From positions 1 through 64,000 of the forward strand of contig CAZMSH010000021.1 in the NCBI GenBank assembly GCA_964568875.1: DNA of 64,000 nucleotides, in the 5' to 3' direction. Each line of letters starts with the position of its first letter. Position 1 is the first letter of the stretch. This stretch comes from SLNP01 sp964568875. Its GTDB lineage: Bacteria > Bacteroidota > Bacteroidia > Bacteroidales > VadinHA17. The notes beneath the pieces were generated by a model. That model had not been told where the DNA came from. It saw only the letters and a list, made by a program, of their open reading frames with translations, and did not search any database. A program made the position numbers and the translations under genes. Positions 49,569 to 59,127 of the stretch are shown piece by piece.

Positions 49569-51710
49569 ATGAATAGATTAGGTGTTTTGTTTACTGGTAT
49601 GGTTTTTTTGCTTCAGGCTTCGTTTATCTCGGGACAGGTGAAGCAGGTAGCACCACAGGTAATAGGCTGGCTTGATGACGGCAAATATGTAATCCAGACG
49701 GTAGAAAAGGGAATTCCGGTGGTAAAGAGTGTAGATGCACGCCGAGGTACTGAGCGGATTATTAAGGACTGGAAGAGCGACCGTGACAAACTTGTTGAGT
49801 CCCTGCCGGGCAACTATTCTCCCGGTCCGGCCGATATCGTCAGTCCCGACAATAAAAGTGTTCTTATAGTCCGCGCCGGCGACCTTTTTTATCTCTCTTC
49901 CCTCACGGGGAAAGAGATAAGGCTTACCAGTGATGATGATCAGGAAGTAAACCCCAGGTTTTCTCCTGACTCAAGGAGGATTGCCTATACAAAGAACAAG
50001 GATCTGTATATCTATGATCTGGTTGAGATGAAGGAGGTCAGACTGACATATGATGCGACTGACAGGATATATAATGGTTATGCATCATGGGTCTATTTTG
50101 AGGAGATTTTGGGTAGGCCAAGCCGGTATGCCGCATTCTGGTGGTCACCTGACGGTCAGAAAATTGCATACCTGCATACCGATGACAATCCTGTTCCTGA
50201 CTTTACCATTGTAAGGCTTGAGGAGGAGGATGGAGTTAACGGTAGGACCGAAGTTACGCCTTATCCCAAAGCGGGAGACCCAAATCCAATAGTTAAGATG
50301 GGTATTGTTGATATATCCACTGGCATAACTACCTGGGTAAAGACTGACGACAGGGCAGACCAATATATTGCATGGCCCTTCTGGGCTCCTGACAGCAGGC
50401 GCCTGGCTGTTCAGATACTCAACAGGGATCAGAATGACCTGCGCATTATTCTTGCAGACATAAGCACAGGTGAATACAGCCAGATTTACCGGGAGACGCG
50501 TCCGACATGGGTAGATTTCTATGAAGATGTTTATGTGATGAAGAATGGTACCGGCTTTATCGTAAGGAGCTACAGGAGCGATTGGGAGAATCTCTATTAT
50601 CATGACTGGAGCGGTAACCTCAGAGCCCAACTGACTTCGTTTGATTTCCGTGTAAATGGTATTGAAAGAGTTGATGAGGCTAAAGGGATCATCTACTTTT
50701 CAGCAACAGGAGATAAATCGACTGACAGGCATTACTATCGCGTTGACCTTGACGGCAGGAACCTGGTAAGACTGACATCGGGCGAGGGGGTTCACAACAT
50801 CAATCTTTCGCCCGGCGGAAGCTATGTAATTGATACCTGGAGCAGCGTAAAAAGTCCGGGTGCCATGGTAGTCATTGACAGAAACGGTAAAGAGTTGAGG
50901 GAGATTCACCGTCCTGACCAACCTGCTTTTGATCCGGCTATCCATATGAAGGTTGAGATGGTAAATATTCCGACTTCTGATGGACTTTTTGAGATGCCTG
51001 CTATCATCAGGTACCCGGCAAACTTCAGCGAAGACAGGAAGTATCCAGTGGTCTTTACCATATACGGAGGTCCCGATGCAGGAAGGGTAAGGAACATATG
51101 GGTAAATCCTTCTCCTGATTTTTACGGGCAGAACGATATTATTACAATATCGGTTGACCACAGGGCTTCAGGTCATTTTGGTAAAAAGGGCCTTGACTAT
51201 ATGCACCGCTCTCTTGGCAAGTGGGAGATTCTCGATTACGCCGATGCGGTCAGATGGCTTCGTTCCAAGCCCTATGTCGATGCTGCCAGAATGGGTATTA
51301 CAGGAGGTTCATACGGAGGGTATATGACATGTCTCGCTCTTACCAAGGGTTATGAATACTGGACACACGGAGTGGCAAGTGCTCCTGTCACTGACTGGAG
51401 ACTTTATGACAGTGTTTACACCGAGCGGTTTATGGATGAGCCAAAGGATAATCCTGATGGCTATCGTGATGGATCTGTGCTGACATTCATAAGTAATTTC
51501 AAGGGTAAATTACAGCTTGTACACGGAGATCTCGATGACAATGTTCATATGCAGAACAGCATACACCTTATCTCCAGGCTTCAGGATGAAGGCAAGTTCT
51601 TTGAGTTTATGATATACCCGGGCAACCGACATGGGATTACGGGAGCCAAGAGAGTACATGCCACAACGATTGCCAACAGATTCTGGCTACGGGAATTTTT
51701 CGGTAAGTGA
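49569..51710 (+). CDS. S9 prolyl dipeptidyl-peptidase (DPP-IV-like)
   Basis: A 713-residue exported serine peptidase removing X-Pro dipeptides. Signal peptide GVLFTGMVFLLQASFISGQ; an N-terminal propeller with DPP_IV repeats (DSRRIAYTKNKDLYIYDLV, WSPDGQKIAYLHTDDNPVPDF); then the alpha/beta-hydrolase domain with the nucleophile motif GGSYGG, the aspartate in GDLDDNVH and the histidine in NRHGITG. Full family length. Its TGA shares one base with the next ATG, so it is coupled to the aminopeptidase P-type gene, a natural pair for proline-rich peptides. Confidence 0.95.
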   Translation: MNRLGVLFTGMVFLLQASFISGQVKQVAPQVIGWLDDGKYVIQTVEKGIPVVKSVDARRGTERIIKDWKSDRDKLVESLPGNYSPGPADIVSPDNKSVLIVRAGDLFYLSSLTGKEIRLTSDDDQEVNPRFSPDSRRIAYTKNKDLYIYDLVEMKEVRLTYDATDRIYNGYASWVYFEEILGRPSRYAAFWWSPDGQKIAYLHTDDNPVPDFTIVRLEEEDGVNGRTEVTPYPKAGDPNPIVKMGIVDISTGITTWVKTDDRADQYIAWPFWAPDSRRLAVQILNRDQNDLRIILADISTGEYSQIYRETRPTWVDFYEDVYVMKNGTGFIVRSYRSDWENLYYHDWSGNLRAQLTSFDFRVNGIERVDEAKGIIYFSATGDKSTDRHYYRVDLDGRNLVRLTSGEGVHNINLSPGGSYVIDTWSSVKSPGAMVVIDRNGKELREIHRPDQPAFDPAIHMKVEMVNIPTSDGLFEMPAIIRYPANFSEDRKYPVVFTIYGGPDAGRVRNIWVNPSPDFYGQNDIITISVDHRASGHFGKKGLDYMHRSLGKWEILDYADAVRWLRSKPYVDAARMGITGGSYGGYMTCLALTKGYEYWTHGVASAPVTDWRLYDSVYTERFMDEPKDNPDGYRDGSVLTFISNFKGKLQLVHGDLDDNVHMQNSIHLISRLQDEGKFFEFMIYPGNRHGITGAKRVHATTIANRFWLREFFGK

Positions 51711-53509
51711 TGGATACACCGTTGAAAAGACTTAAAGCCTTGCGTAAGGCTATGAGTAAGGCAGGTATCGATGCCTGTATTATTCCTGCCACTGATCCTC
51801 ACCTGGGCGAGTATGTCCCTGACCACTGGAGGATAATCAGGTGGCTAACCGGTTTTACAGGGTCAGCGGCTACTGTCGTTGTTACACGTGATTTTGCAGG
51901 GCTATGGACTGACTCACGGTATTTTATACAGGCTGAACAGCAATTAGCGGGAACAGGATTCGACCTGGTCAGGCTGCGTGTTCCTCATACTCCGGAATAT
52001 ATTGAATGGCTTGCATATAACCTTAAAAAGAGATCGGTGCTCGGAATCGATGGCCGTGTTTATGCATCTGGTCTTTACAGGCAATTGGTCAAAGCTCTTG
52101 AAGGTAAGAATATAAGGGTAGATATCTCAACAGACCTTATTTCTCCCTTATGGACTGACAGACCTGAAATGCCTTATTCTTCTGCATTTGAGCATGCCCT
52201 GGAATTTACAGGACTGACCCGCGAAGAGAAGATCAGTGCAGTCAGGAGACGTATGGAGGAGACGGGCGTTGATCATCATCTGCTGACTTCACCTGATGAC
52301 ATCATGTGGCTTCTGAACATCAGGGGATCAGATGTACAGTATTGCCCCCTAATAATATGCTATTCCATTATTACTGCCGGTCAGGTTCTTCTCTTTGTGA
52401 ATGAGGATCAGATACCTCAGAACCTGAGGAGGGATCTTGACAGGGCGGAAGTTGTTATGCTGCCTTACGAAGAGACATCAACAATGCTTGCCAAGCTGCC
52501 GCGCCGGACAACACTAATGCTTAATCCTGCAACTACTTCAGCATCATTGTACAGTTCGATAGATGAAGAGATTTATATAATTGAGGATGTCACTATACCC
52601 ACTCGGCTGAAAGCGATAAAAAATCCGACTGAGATCAGGAATATCAGGATGACCATGAGAAAGGATGGTATAGCTCTGACGAAGTTTTTCTTCTGGCTTG
52701 AGTCTGCCGTGGGAAAAGAATACGTAACGGAGGTTTCAGCCGCATCAAAACTGCTTCTGTTCAGAATGGAGCAGGAGGGGTGCTGTGGCCCCAGCTTCGA
52801 GACCATTTCTGCCTGGAATGCTCATGCAGCGTTGCCTCATTATTCGCCATCGGCAGAGAATGAAACCGGGATTACCGGCAACGGTATTTACCTGTTGGAT
52901 TCAGGAGGGCAATATTACGGCGGGACCACTGATGTTACACGTTGTATGGTGTTTGGCAAGCCAACCGCAAAGCAGAAAAGTGATTTTACACTGGCACTGA
53001 AGGGTACCATATCTCTTGCCAGGGCTAAGTTTCCACTTGGGACAAGAGGGTATCAGATTGAGATGCTTGCAAGGAAGGCATTGTGGGAAAATGGTCTTAA
53101 TTATGGTCACGGTACCGGCCATGGAGTAGGATATTTCCTGAATGTCCACGAAGGTCCTCAAACAATAGGCACAGCAGCTTCAGGAGATCTGAAGACTATT
53201 ATTGAGCCGGGTATGCTGACGGCTGATGAACCGGCCATTTATCGTTCCGGTGAGTATGGGTTCCGCACCGAGAACCTTTTGCTGTGCGTTGAAGATGAAC
53301 TGACGGAGTATGGCCAGTTCTTAAAATTCGAGACGGTAACTCTCTGTTATATTGACAAAAATCTCATTGATATTTCATTGCTTACGGAAGAGGAGAGGGA
53401 ATGGATCGATAATTATCACAGGATAGTCTATGATTCTCTAGCGGATCAACTGACGCATGATGAGAAGGAGTGGCTGCGTAATAAGACTGTCAGGCTGCAG
53501 GTACAATAG
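51710..53509 (+). CDS. M24 aminopeptidase P family (Xaa-Pro aminopeptidase)
   Basis: About 599 residues from the ATG at 51710, overlapping the S9 stop by one base (the preceding codon is GTG). Three-domain APP of the eukaryote-like long form: two creatinase-N domains (IPATDPHLGEYVPDHW, FTGSAATVVVTRDFAGLWTDSR) and a C-terminal pita-bread metallopeptidase domain with metal ligands in LLDSGGQYYGGTTDVTR, YGHGTGHGVGYFLNVHE, ADEPAIYRSGEYGFRTEN. It cuts N-terminal residues before proline and is cytoplasmic by lack of a signal peptide. Confidence 0.95.
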   Translation: MDTPLKRLKALRKAMSKAGIDACIIPATDPHLGEYVPDHWRIIRWLTGFTGSAATVVVTRDFAGLWTDSRYFIQAEQQLAGTGFDLVRLRVPHTPEYIEWLAYNLKKRSVLGIDGRVYASGLYRQLVKALEGKNIRVDISTDLISPLWTDRPEMPYSSAFEHALEFTGLTREEKISAVRRRMEETGVDHHLLTSPDDIMWLLNIRGSDVQYCPLIICYSIITAGQVLLFVNEDQIPQNLRRDLDRAEVVMLPYEETSTMLAKLPRRTTLMLNPATTSASLYSSIDEEIYIIEDVTIPTRLKAIKNPTEIRNIRMTMRKDGIALTKFFFWLESAVGKEYVTEVSAASKLLLFRMEQEGCCGPSFETISAWNAHAALPHYSPSAENETGITGNGIYLLDSGGQYYGGTTDVTRCMVFGKPTAKQKSDFTLALKGTISLARAKFPLGTRGYQIEMLARKALWENGLNYGHGTGHGVGYFLNVHEGPQTIGTAASGDLKTIIEPGMLTADEPAIYRSGEYGFRTENLLLCVEDELTEYGQFLKFETVTLCYIDKNLIDISLLTEEEREWIDNYHRIVYDSLADQLTHDEKEWLRNKTVRLQVQ

Positions 53510-53605
53510 AAGCAGACAGAAGTCTGAGCCTCGGTATTGACAAGGTTTGTGCTGTTTTTTATAAGGCACATAACTGTATTTAATCGTTAATGCAGAGATG
53601 ATGAA

Positions 53606-53635
53606 TCTGTTGCATAATAATATTTTATATATTTG
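53606..53635 (+). promoter_or_regulatory. Promoter-like site before the RRM gene
   Basis: TCTG at 53606-53609, an 18-base spacer and TATATTTG at 53628-53635 (exact TAnnTTTG). The predicted leader before the ATG at 53702 is about 60 bases, long enough for cold-responsive control as known for similar RNA-binding proteins. Confidence 0.5.
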
Positions 53636-53701
53636 TATATGAAGGTGGTTTTTGTATGAGGCCACGATTCAATTTTTATTAACTTAATTTTTTCTATTCA
53701 G

Positions 53702-54031
53702 ATGAACATTTTTGTTGCAAAGTTAAGTTCACGCACGACTGCTGAGAATCTTGCTGAACTTTTCGGCCGATTCGGAGAAGTCAGCTCCGCAAAGGTAATT
53801 ACCGACCGGGAGACCGGTTTCTCAAAGCGGTACGGCTTTGTAGAAATGCCCGATGATGGCGCCGCACAGGAGGCCGTCAATGCTCTTAATGAGACAGAAT
53901 ACGATGGCAGCCAGATAGTTGTCAAGAAATCTGAGCCCAGGCCTGAGAAAAAGGAATTCAGAGGGGGAGACCGGCGTGGCCATGGTGATCGTCGTGGAGA
54001 TAACCGACGACACGAAAGTGACAGATATTGA
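53702..54031 (+). CDS. RNA-binding protein with one RRM domain
   Basis: A 109-residue protein. RNP2 is MNIFVAKLSSRT and RNP1 is KRYGFVEMPD in the RRM spanning about residues 1-78. The tail is rich in Arg, Gly, Asp and His (RRGHGDRRGDNRR), a disordered RNA-binding tail as in cyanobacterial and Bacteroidetes Rbp proteins, often cold-induced. It is a single-gene unit ended by a strong hairpin terminator. Role in RNA chaperoning is inferred from family. Confidence 0.95.
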   Translation: MNIFVAKLSSRTTAENLAELFGRFGEVSSAKVITDRETGFSKRYGFVEMPDDGAAQEAVNALNETEYDGSQIVVKKSEPRPEKKEFRGGDRRGHGDRRGDNRRHESDRY

Positions 54032-54064
54032 AAGAAATCCCGGTTTGATCCGGGATTTCTTTTT
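54031..54064 (+). terminator. Strong terminator of the RRM gene
   Basis: AAAGAAATCCCGG (54031-54043) and CCGGGATTTCTTT (54050-54062) form a perfect 13-bp stem with a 6-base loop, ending in T-rich sequence. A-rich sequence on the other side makes it plausible for the convergent pcm gene as well. It overlaps the RRM stop codon by one base. Confidence 0.9.
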
Positions 54065-54080
54065 ATAAGTATAAGCAGGA

Positions 54081-54776
54081 TTATTTTCTGATTAGCGGAA
54101 CAAATCTGACTGCAGAGATAGTCTGTCTGTTGATTTTTCCCCTGTTTTTCGTAATCATTATAAGTTCCTGGATAGCTCCGGGATCTCCCAATGGCATTAT
54201 AAGTCTTCCACCTTCTGCCAGCTGGTCAAGCAAAGGTTGGGGTATATGGTCACATGCCGCTGTTACCATAATGATGTCGAAAGGCGCATGTTCTTCCCAC
54301 CCGGTATACCCGTCTGCTTCCTTAACTTCCACATTGTTGTATCCAAGCTTAGCCAGAAGATCTTTTGATGATCTTGCCAGTTCCGGAACTATCTCGATAG
54401 AATAGACCTGTCCGGTAGTCTCCGACAGTATAGCTGCCTGATATCCTGAGCCTGTACCTATTTCCAGAGCTTTTTTGTTTTTGTTGGGTTTAGCAAGCTC
54501 AGTCATCCATGCTACAATAAACGGCTGTGATATGGTCTGATCATATCCTATCGGTAATGGATTATCCTGATAGGCGTAGGGCGCAATTGCTGAAGGAACG
54601 AAAAGGTGTCTGGGAATCTTTCTCATGGCTGCCAGTATTGCCGGATCTGTTATTCCGCGTGCAGCCACCTGAGTTGATACCATATCTCTCCTCTGCCTCT
54701 CATAGGGGTCCTTGTCCTGCTGCATAAACGGATTCAGCAGAAATACGACTAACGATATCATAACCGGCAAATTCAT
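54081..54776 (-). CDS. pcm: Exported protein-L-isoaspartate O-methyltransferase
   Basis: About 231 residues from the ATG at 54776; the longer frame starts with TTG at 54800. An N-terminal hydrophobic segment (NLPVMISLVVFLLNPFM) looks like a signal peptide, so the enzyme is probably periplasmic. The methyltransferase core shows QDNPLPIGYDQTISQP, SAM site LEIGTGSGYQAAIL and EGGRLIMPLG, identifying PIMT, which methylates isoaspartyl residues in aged proteins. An exported PIMT needs SAM outside the cytoplasm, which is odd; the segment could instead be a membrane anchor. Confidence 0.9.
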   Translation of the reverse strand: MNLPVMISLVVFLLNPFMQQDKDPYERQRRDMVSTQVAARGITDPAILAAMRKIPRHLFVPSAIAPYAYQDNPLPIGYDQTISQPFIVAWMTELAKPNKNKKALEIGTGSGYQAAILSETTGQVYSIEIVPELARSSKDLLAKLGYNNVEVKEADGYTGWEEHAPFDIIMVTAACDHIPQPLLDQLAEGGRLIMPLGDPGAIQELIMITKNRGKINRQTISAVRFVPLIRK

Positions 54777-54923
54777 CGAAATAGTGATAATCTTTGACAA
54801 GATAGATATTTTTTTTCTAACTTGTGGGTGCTTTCCTAATCCTGTCCTTATTGCGGACGATATGTATATCTGTATATTATTGAGTTTCCGATAATAAAAA
54901 TTATTAATTAAAACCTGATTGAA

Positions 54924-55571
54924 ATGAGTAACGGAGGATTTGATTTTAAAAGGTTCATCAGCGATTCAATTGAAACACTGACAAAACCCAAAAAGTATTT
55001 TGAAGGAATGAGTCTGACAGGGGGTCTCACCGAACCTCTTATTAAGGCAATCCTGTACGGAGCTGTTGCAGGTATTCTCTATTTTTTGTGGGGAGTACTG
55101 AATCTCTCAGCAGTTGGCGGAATGTTTGGTGGAGCCATTGGGATTATGGCTTTTATATGGACAATCATAGGAGCCATAATAGGCTTGTTCATAGGTGCTG
55201 TTATTATTCTTGTAATCTCGGCAATAGCAAAGGGCAATACAGATTTCGAGGCCTGTGTCAGGGTTTCAGCGTCGATTATGGTTCTATTACCGGTTATGGC
55301 TGTTTTATCACTTATCTCGGTCTTCAGCTTCAGACTACTTGGAATTGTAAATCTTCTGATCAATCTCTACGGTCTCTGGTTGTTGTATAATGCTCTCGTC
55401 AGCTCGCTGAAGGCCAGTCAGAAGACATCACAGATAATTATTATTGTGCTTGCTGTAATTATTGTACTCTTTATGCTTGCCGGCCTTGGCGCAAAGAGGT
55501 CAGCAGACAGATACCTGAGAAATATGGATAATGACACAATGGAGATGCTCAGGGATTTCGGAATAAACTGA
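54924..55571 (+). CDS. Yip1-domain membrane protein
   Basis: A 215-residue integral membrane protein with about five helices (AILYGAVAGILYFLWGVL, IGIMAFIWTIIGAIIGLFIGAVIILVI begins the second block, LLPVMAVLSLISVFSF, IIIIVLAVIIVLFMLAGLG). The first part (FLSD-like FISDSIETLTKPKKYFEGM) and LYGLWLLYNALVSSLKASQ are typical of YIP1 family proteins. No activity is known for bacterial members. Single-gene unit ended by a hairpin at 55596-55623. Confidence 0.8.
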   Translation: MSNGGFDFKRFISDSIETLTKPKKYFEGMSLTGGLTEPLIKAILYGAVAGILYFLWGVLNLSAVGGMFGGAIGIMAFIWTIIGAIIGLFIGAVIILVISAIAKGNTDFEACVRVSASIMVLLPVMAVLSLISVFSFRLLGIVNLLINLYGLWLLYNALVSSLKASQKTSQIIIIVLAVIIVLFMLAGLGAKRSADRYLRNMDNDTMEMLRDFGIN

Positions 55572-55595
55572 AAGGTAGTAAGTGTATATCAGACC

Positions 55596-55623
55596 AAAGG
55601 CCGGATGTATAAGTCCGGCCTTT
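55596..55623 (+). terminator. Terminator of the Yip1 gene
   Basis: AAAGGCCGGA (55596-55605) pairs perfectly with TCCGGCCTTT (55614-55623) over an 8-base loop, followed by ACTTTCTT. It lies 24 bases after the stop codon. Confidence 0.85.
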
Positions 55624-55746
55624 ACTTTCTTCAGTCATTGCCAGCAGTGCAGGTTGTTAAATCAGTTTTGTACGACAGACATGATATTTTTATTGTTTTT
55701 TTTTAAACCTTTGCGACTGGTATAAAATGATATTAAGGATAAAGAG

Positions 55747-57639
55747 ATGAGAAAATGGAGAGTTGAGGATTCGGCGGACCTCTATAACATAAACCGATGG
55801 GGTGTAAACTATTTCGCTATCAACGATAAGGGTAATGTTATCGTGAAGCCACAGTCAGAAAGTGCACCTGTTGACCTAAAGGAGTTGCTTGACGAGATGT
55901 TGCTCAGCGACGTCTCCACTCCGGTACTGGTTCGCTTTCCTGATATTCTCGACGACAGGATTATTACTATCTCAAAATGTTTCAAACTTGCTTCCGAAGA
56001 GTATGAGTATAAGGCGCAGAATTTTATCATATACCCGATAAAAGTAAACCAGATGCGGCCGGTGGTGGAAGAGATTGTGAGTCATGGTAAAAAATTCAAT
56101 ATCGGACTCGAAGCAGGGTCGAAGCCCGAGCTTCACGCCGTAATTGCAATCAATACCGATCCGGAGTCACTTATTATTTGCAACGGATACAAAGACGAGG
56201 ATTACATAGAGTTAGCATTGCTTGCCCAGAAGATGGGGAAGCGAATATTCATTGTTGTTGAGAAGCTCAATGAACTGAAAATGATATCTACGATTGCGCG
56301 CAGGCTAAAGGTTAAACCCAACCTTGGAATAAGGATAAAACTGGCCAGTGCCGGCAGCGGAAAGTGGGAAGATAGCGGAGGTGATATAAGTAAATTTGGT
56401 CTTACATCGAGCGAATTGCTTGAAGCTCTTGATTTTCTTGAAAGAAACAGGCTTCAGGAGTGCCTTAGGTTCATCCATTTCCATATAGGCAGCCAGGTTA
56501 CCAAGATCAGAAGAATAAAGCTGGCCTTAAGAGAGGCCTCCCATTTTTATGTTCAGCTCAGGAAGATGGGCTACAATATTGAATTTGTTGATATCGGTGG
56601 CGGCCTTGGCGTTGATTATGACGGCACCGCATCATCGAACAGTGAGAGCAGTATCAACTACACCATACAGGAGTATGTTAATGACTCTGTAAGTACTTTT
56701 GTTGACGCCAGCAATAAGAACGGAATTCCGCACCCAAATATTATTACCGAGTCGGGGAGGTCTCTTACGGCACATCATTCGGTACTGATCTTTGAGGTTC
56801 TTGAAGCTACTACTCTTCCATCCTGGGATCCTGAGGAAGAGGTTAATGAGGCAGACCACGAATTGGTCAGAGAACTATATTCATTATGGGAGGGCATAAA
56901 TCAGCCAAGGCTTCTGGAAACATGGCATGATGCACAACAGATCAGGGAGGAGGCTCTTGACAGGTTCAGCCTGGGACTGGTTGATCTCAGGACAAGAGCC
57001 CAGATAGAAAGATTATTCTGGTCGATAGCTCGTGAAGTGTACCAGATGACAAAAAACACGAAGCATGTTCCTGACGAGCTGAGACAGATACAGAAGATGC
57101 TTTCTGATAAATACTTCTGCAACTTCTCTCTGTTCCAATCTCTTCCCGATGCCTGGGCTATAGACCAGATATTCCCGGTAATGCCGATACACAGATTGAA
57201 TGAGGAACCTACAAGGTTTGCTACGATACAGGACATAACCTGCGATTCTGATGGCAAGATCGACAACTTTATTGCAACGCGAAACTCTCCCTATAATTTG
57301 CCTGTACATACATTGAAGGCAAAAGAACCCTATCATCTGGGTGTGTTCCTTGTTGGAGCCTATCAGGAAATTCTCGGTGATCTTCACAATCTTTTTGGTG
57401 ACACCAATGTTGTCCATGTGTCGGTTGATGAGGATGGATATAAGATTGACCAGATAATAGACGGGGAGACTGTAGCCGAGGTACTCGAATACGTACAGTA
57501 CAATGCAAAGAAGATGGTACGCACGGTGGAGACCTGGGTTACCAGTTCGGTAAAATCGGGAGTAATCTCGCTTGAGGAAGGTAAGGAGTTCCTGTCAAAC
57601 TACCGCTCAGGATTATATGGATATACCTATCTTGAATAG
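55747..57639 (+). CDS. speA: Biosynthetic arginine decarboxylase
   Basis: A 630-residue PLP enzyme converting arginine to agmatine, the first step to putrescine and spermidine. The PLP lysine lies in YPIKVNQMRPVVEEI; HFHIGSQVTKI, ADIGG-type VDIGGGLGVDYDGT and the C-terminal NLFGDTNVVHVSVDEDG are the usual SpeA signatures. Full family length. The agmatinase gene at 18287 supplies the next step, though the two are not in one operon here. Confidence 0.96.
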   Translation: MRKWRVEDSADLYNINRWGVNYFAINDKGNVIVKPQSESAPVDLKELLDEMLLSDVSTPVLVRFPDILDDRIITISKCFKLASEEYEYKAQNFIIYPIKVNQMRPVVEEIVSHGKKFNIGLEAGSKPELHAVIAINTDPESLIICNGYKDEDYIELALLAQKMGKRIFIVVEKLNELKMISTIARRLKVKPNLGIRIKLASAGSGKWEDSGGDISKFGLTSSELLEALDFLERNRLQECLRFIHFHIGSQVTKIRRIKLALREASHFYVQLRKMGYNIEFVDIGGGLGVDYDGTASSNSESSINYTIQEYVNDSVSTFVDASNKNGIPHPNIITESGRSLTAHHSVLIFEVLEATTLPSWDPEEEVNEADHELVRELYSLWEGINQPRLLETWHDAQQIREEALDRFSLGLVDLRTRAQIERLFWSIAREVYQMTKNTKHVPDELRQIQKMLSDKYFCNFSLFQSLPDAWAIDQIFPVMPIHRLNEEPTRFATIQDITCDSDGKIDNFIATRNSPYNLPVHTLKAKEPYHLGVFLVGAYQEILGDLHNLFGDTNVVHVSVDEDGYKIDQIIDGETVAEVLEYVQYNAKKMVRTVETWVTSSVKSGVISLEEGKEFLSNYRSGLYGYTYLE

Positions 57640-57705
57640 ACATGGCCGTCATCTTCATGTCGTTATCGCCTTATCATTGCTAATGTAATTACCTAAGCCT
57701 GCTAA

Positions 57706-59082
57706 ATGATTGATTCCCCTGTATTCTATTATTCAACAAACAATTCATCAGTAAAAGCAGGTTTCGCTGAGGCATTGCTTAGAGGCCTCGCTCCTGACGG
57801 AGGCTTATATATGCCTCTGAAGATTCCGCAACTTAAGGAGTCTGTTATTTCTCAATTATCTTCCATGGAATACCCTGAGATAGCAACCATGGTTATGGGG
57901 AAGTTTCTGGGCAGTGAGATATCCCGCGGAGAGCTTTTACAAATGGCAACCGATGCATACAATTTTGAGGTACCTGTTGAATATGCCGGGGAGGGGTTAA
58001 ATATCCTTAGGCTTGACAGAGGGCCTACTGCCTCTTTCAAAGATTTTGCCGCAAGGATGATGGCGCGGCTTATGCATTTTTATACAAGATCTTCAGGCAG
58101 GGAGTTGATAGTACTTGTAGCCACTTCAGGTGACACTGGAAGTGCTATCGCCAGCGCTTTTCATAATATTCCGGGCGTCAGAGTTGTAATTCTCTTCCCA
58201 AAAGCCGAGGTTACTGATAACCAGAGACGTCAGATGACCACCCTTGGTGGCAATGTAACTGTACTGGCTATCAACGGCAAGTTCGATGACTGTCAGAGGA
58301 TGGTTAAAGAAGCCTTTAACGACAGTGATCTTTCGTCTGTCGGACTGACTTCAGCAAATTCAATTAATATTGGCCGGTTGCTTCCCCAGTCAGTATACTA
58401 TTTCTACGCATATTCAAGGCTGGGTTTGAAGCCGGGAAGCTCCGTCGTTTTTGCGGTACCTTCAGGGAACTTCGGAAATATGATGGGAGGAATGATTGCC
58501 AAGCGGATGGGACTGATTGTGAAACGATTCATTATTGCCACCAATATGAATGACGAATTCCCTGAGTATCTGCACACAGGTGTTTACCGTCCTGTAGTAC
58601 CCTCCCGAAATTGCATATCAAATGCCATGAATGTAGGGCACCCCAGCAACCTCGCAAGACTTGTAGCCCTTTATCGAGGCAGTATGGACGAGAAGGGAAA
58701 TTTGACTTCCCAACCTGACCTTGGCTTTATGAGAAGGGACATTTTCTCCTGCCCGGTTAGTGATGAAGAGTCGCTTGAGATAATTAAGAAGTATTACACC
58801 ATGAAGGGAATAATGGTGGAACCTCACGGTGCAACGGCCCTGGCTGCCGTTGAAAAATACAGATTGGAGTCTTCTGACAGGGATGAAAGAAAAATTCCGG
58901 TAGTGGCATTGGAGACCGCACATCCTGCCAAGTTTCCTGAGTCTGTTTTCGCCGCCACAGGAGTGCATCCGCCTGTCCCTGAGAGCCTGAAAGGATTAGA
59001 AGACAAGGTTGAATACTATGAGCACCTGAAAAATGATTATCTGGTACTGAAGGAATATCTGTTGTCAATGCAAGACCTTTAA
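57706..59082 (+). CDS. thrC: Threonine synthase
   Basis: A 458-residue PLP enzyme forming threonine from O-phosphohomoserine. Motifs: DGGLYMPLKIPQL near the N-terminus, the PLP lysine in PTASFKDFAARMMARL, VATSGDTGSAIASAF, VFAVPSGNFGNMMGGM and GVHPPVPESLKG near the C-terminus. Length and pattern fit the long ThrC class. It is followed at 12 bases (or 45 bases to the preferred start) by a ThrH-like gene, so phosphohomoserine supply and use may be coupled. Confidence 0.95.
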   Translation: MIDSPVFYYSTNNSSVKAGFAEALLRGLAPDGGLYMPLKIPQLKESVISQLSSMEYPEIATMVMGKFLGSEISRGELLQMATDAYNFEVPVEYAGEGLNILRLDRGPTASFKDFAARMMARLMHFYTRSSGRELIVLVATSGDTGSAIASAFHNIPGVRVVILFPKAEVTDNQRRQMTTLGGNVTVLAINGKFDDCQRMVKEAFNDSDLSSVGLTSANSINIGRLLPQSVYYFYAYSRLGLKPGSSVVFAVPSGNFGNMMGGMIAKRMGLIVKRFIIATNMNDEFPEYLHTGVYRPVVPSRNCISNAMNVGHPSNLARLVALYRGSMDEKGNLTSQPDLGFMRRDIFSCPVSDEESLEIIKKYYTMKGIMVEPHGATALAAVEKYRLESSDRDERKIPVVALETAHPAKFPESVFAATGVHPPVPESLKGLEDKVEYYEHLKNDYLVLKEYLLSMQDL

Positions 59083-59127
59083 AAACAATAAAGCATGAAG
59101 AGCTCGACACTAAGGGAAGTAAGGAAG

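Noticed and set aside
53510..53701. Small gene or structured RNA in the 190-base space before the RRM gene
   Set aside because: Only a 5-bp CAGAC/GTCTG hairpin and the promoter-like site are visible; no convincing frame or RNA family.
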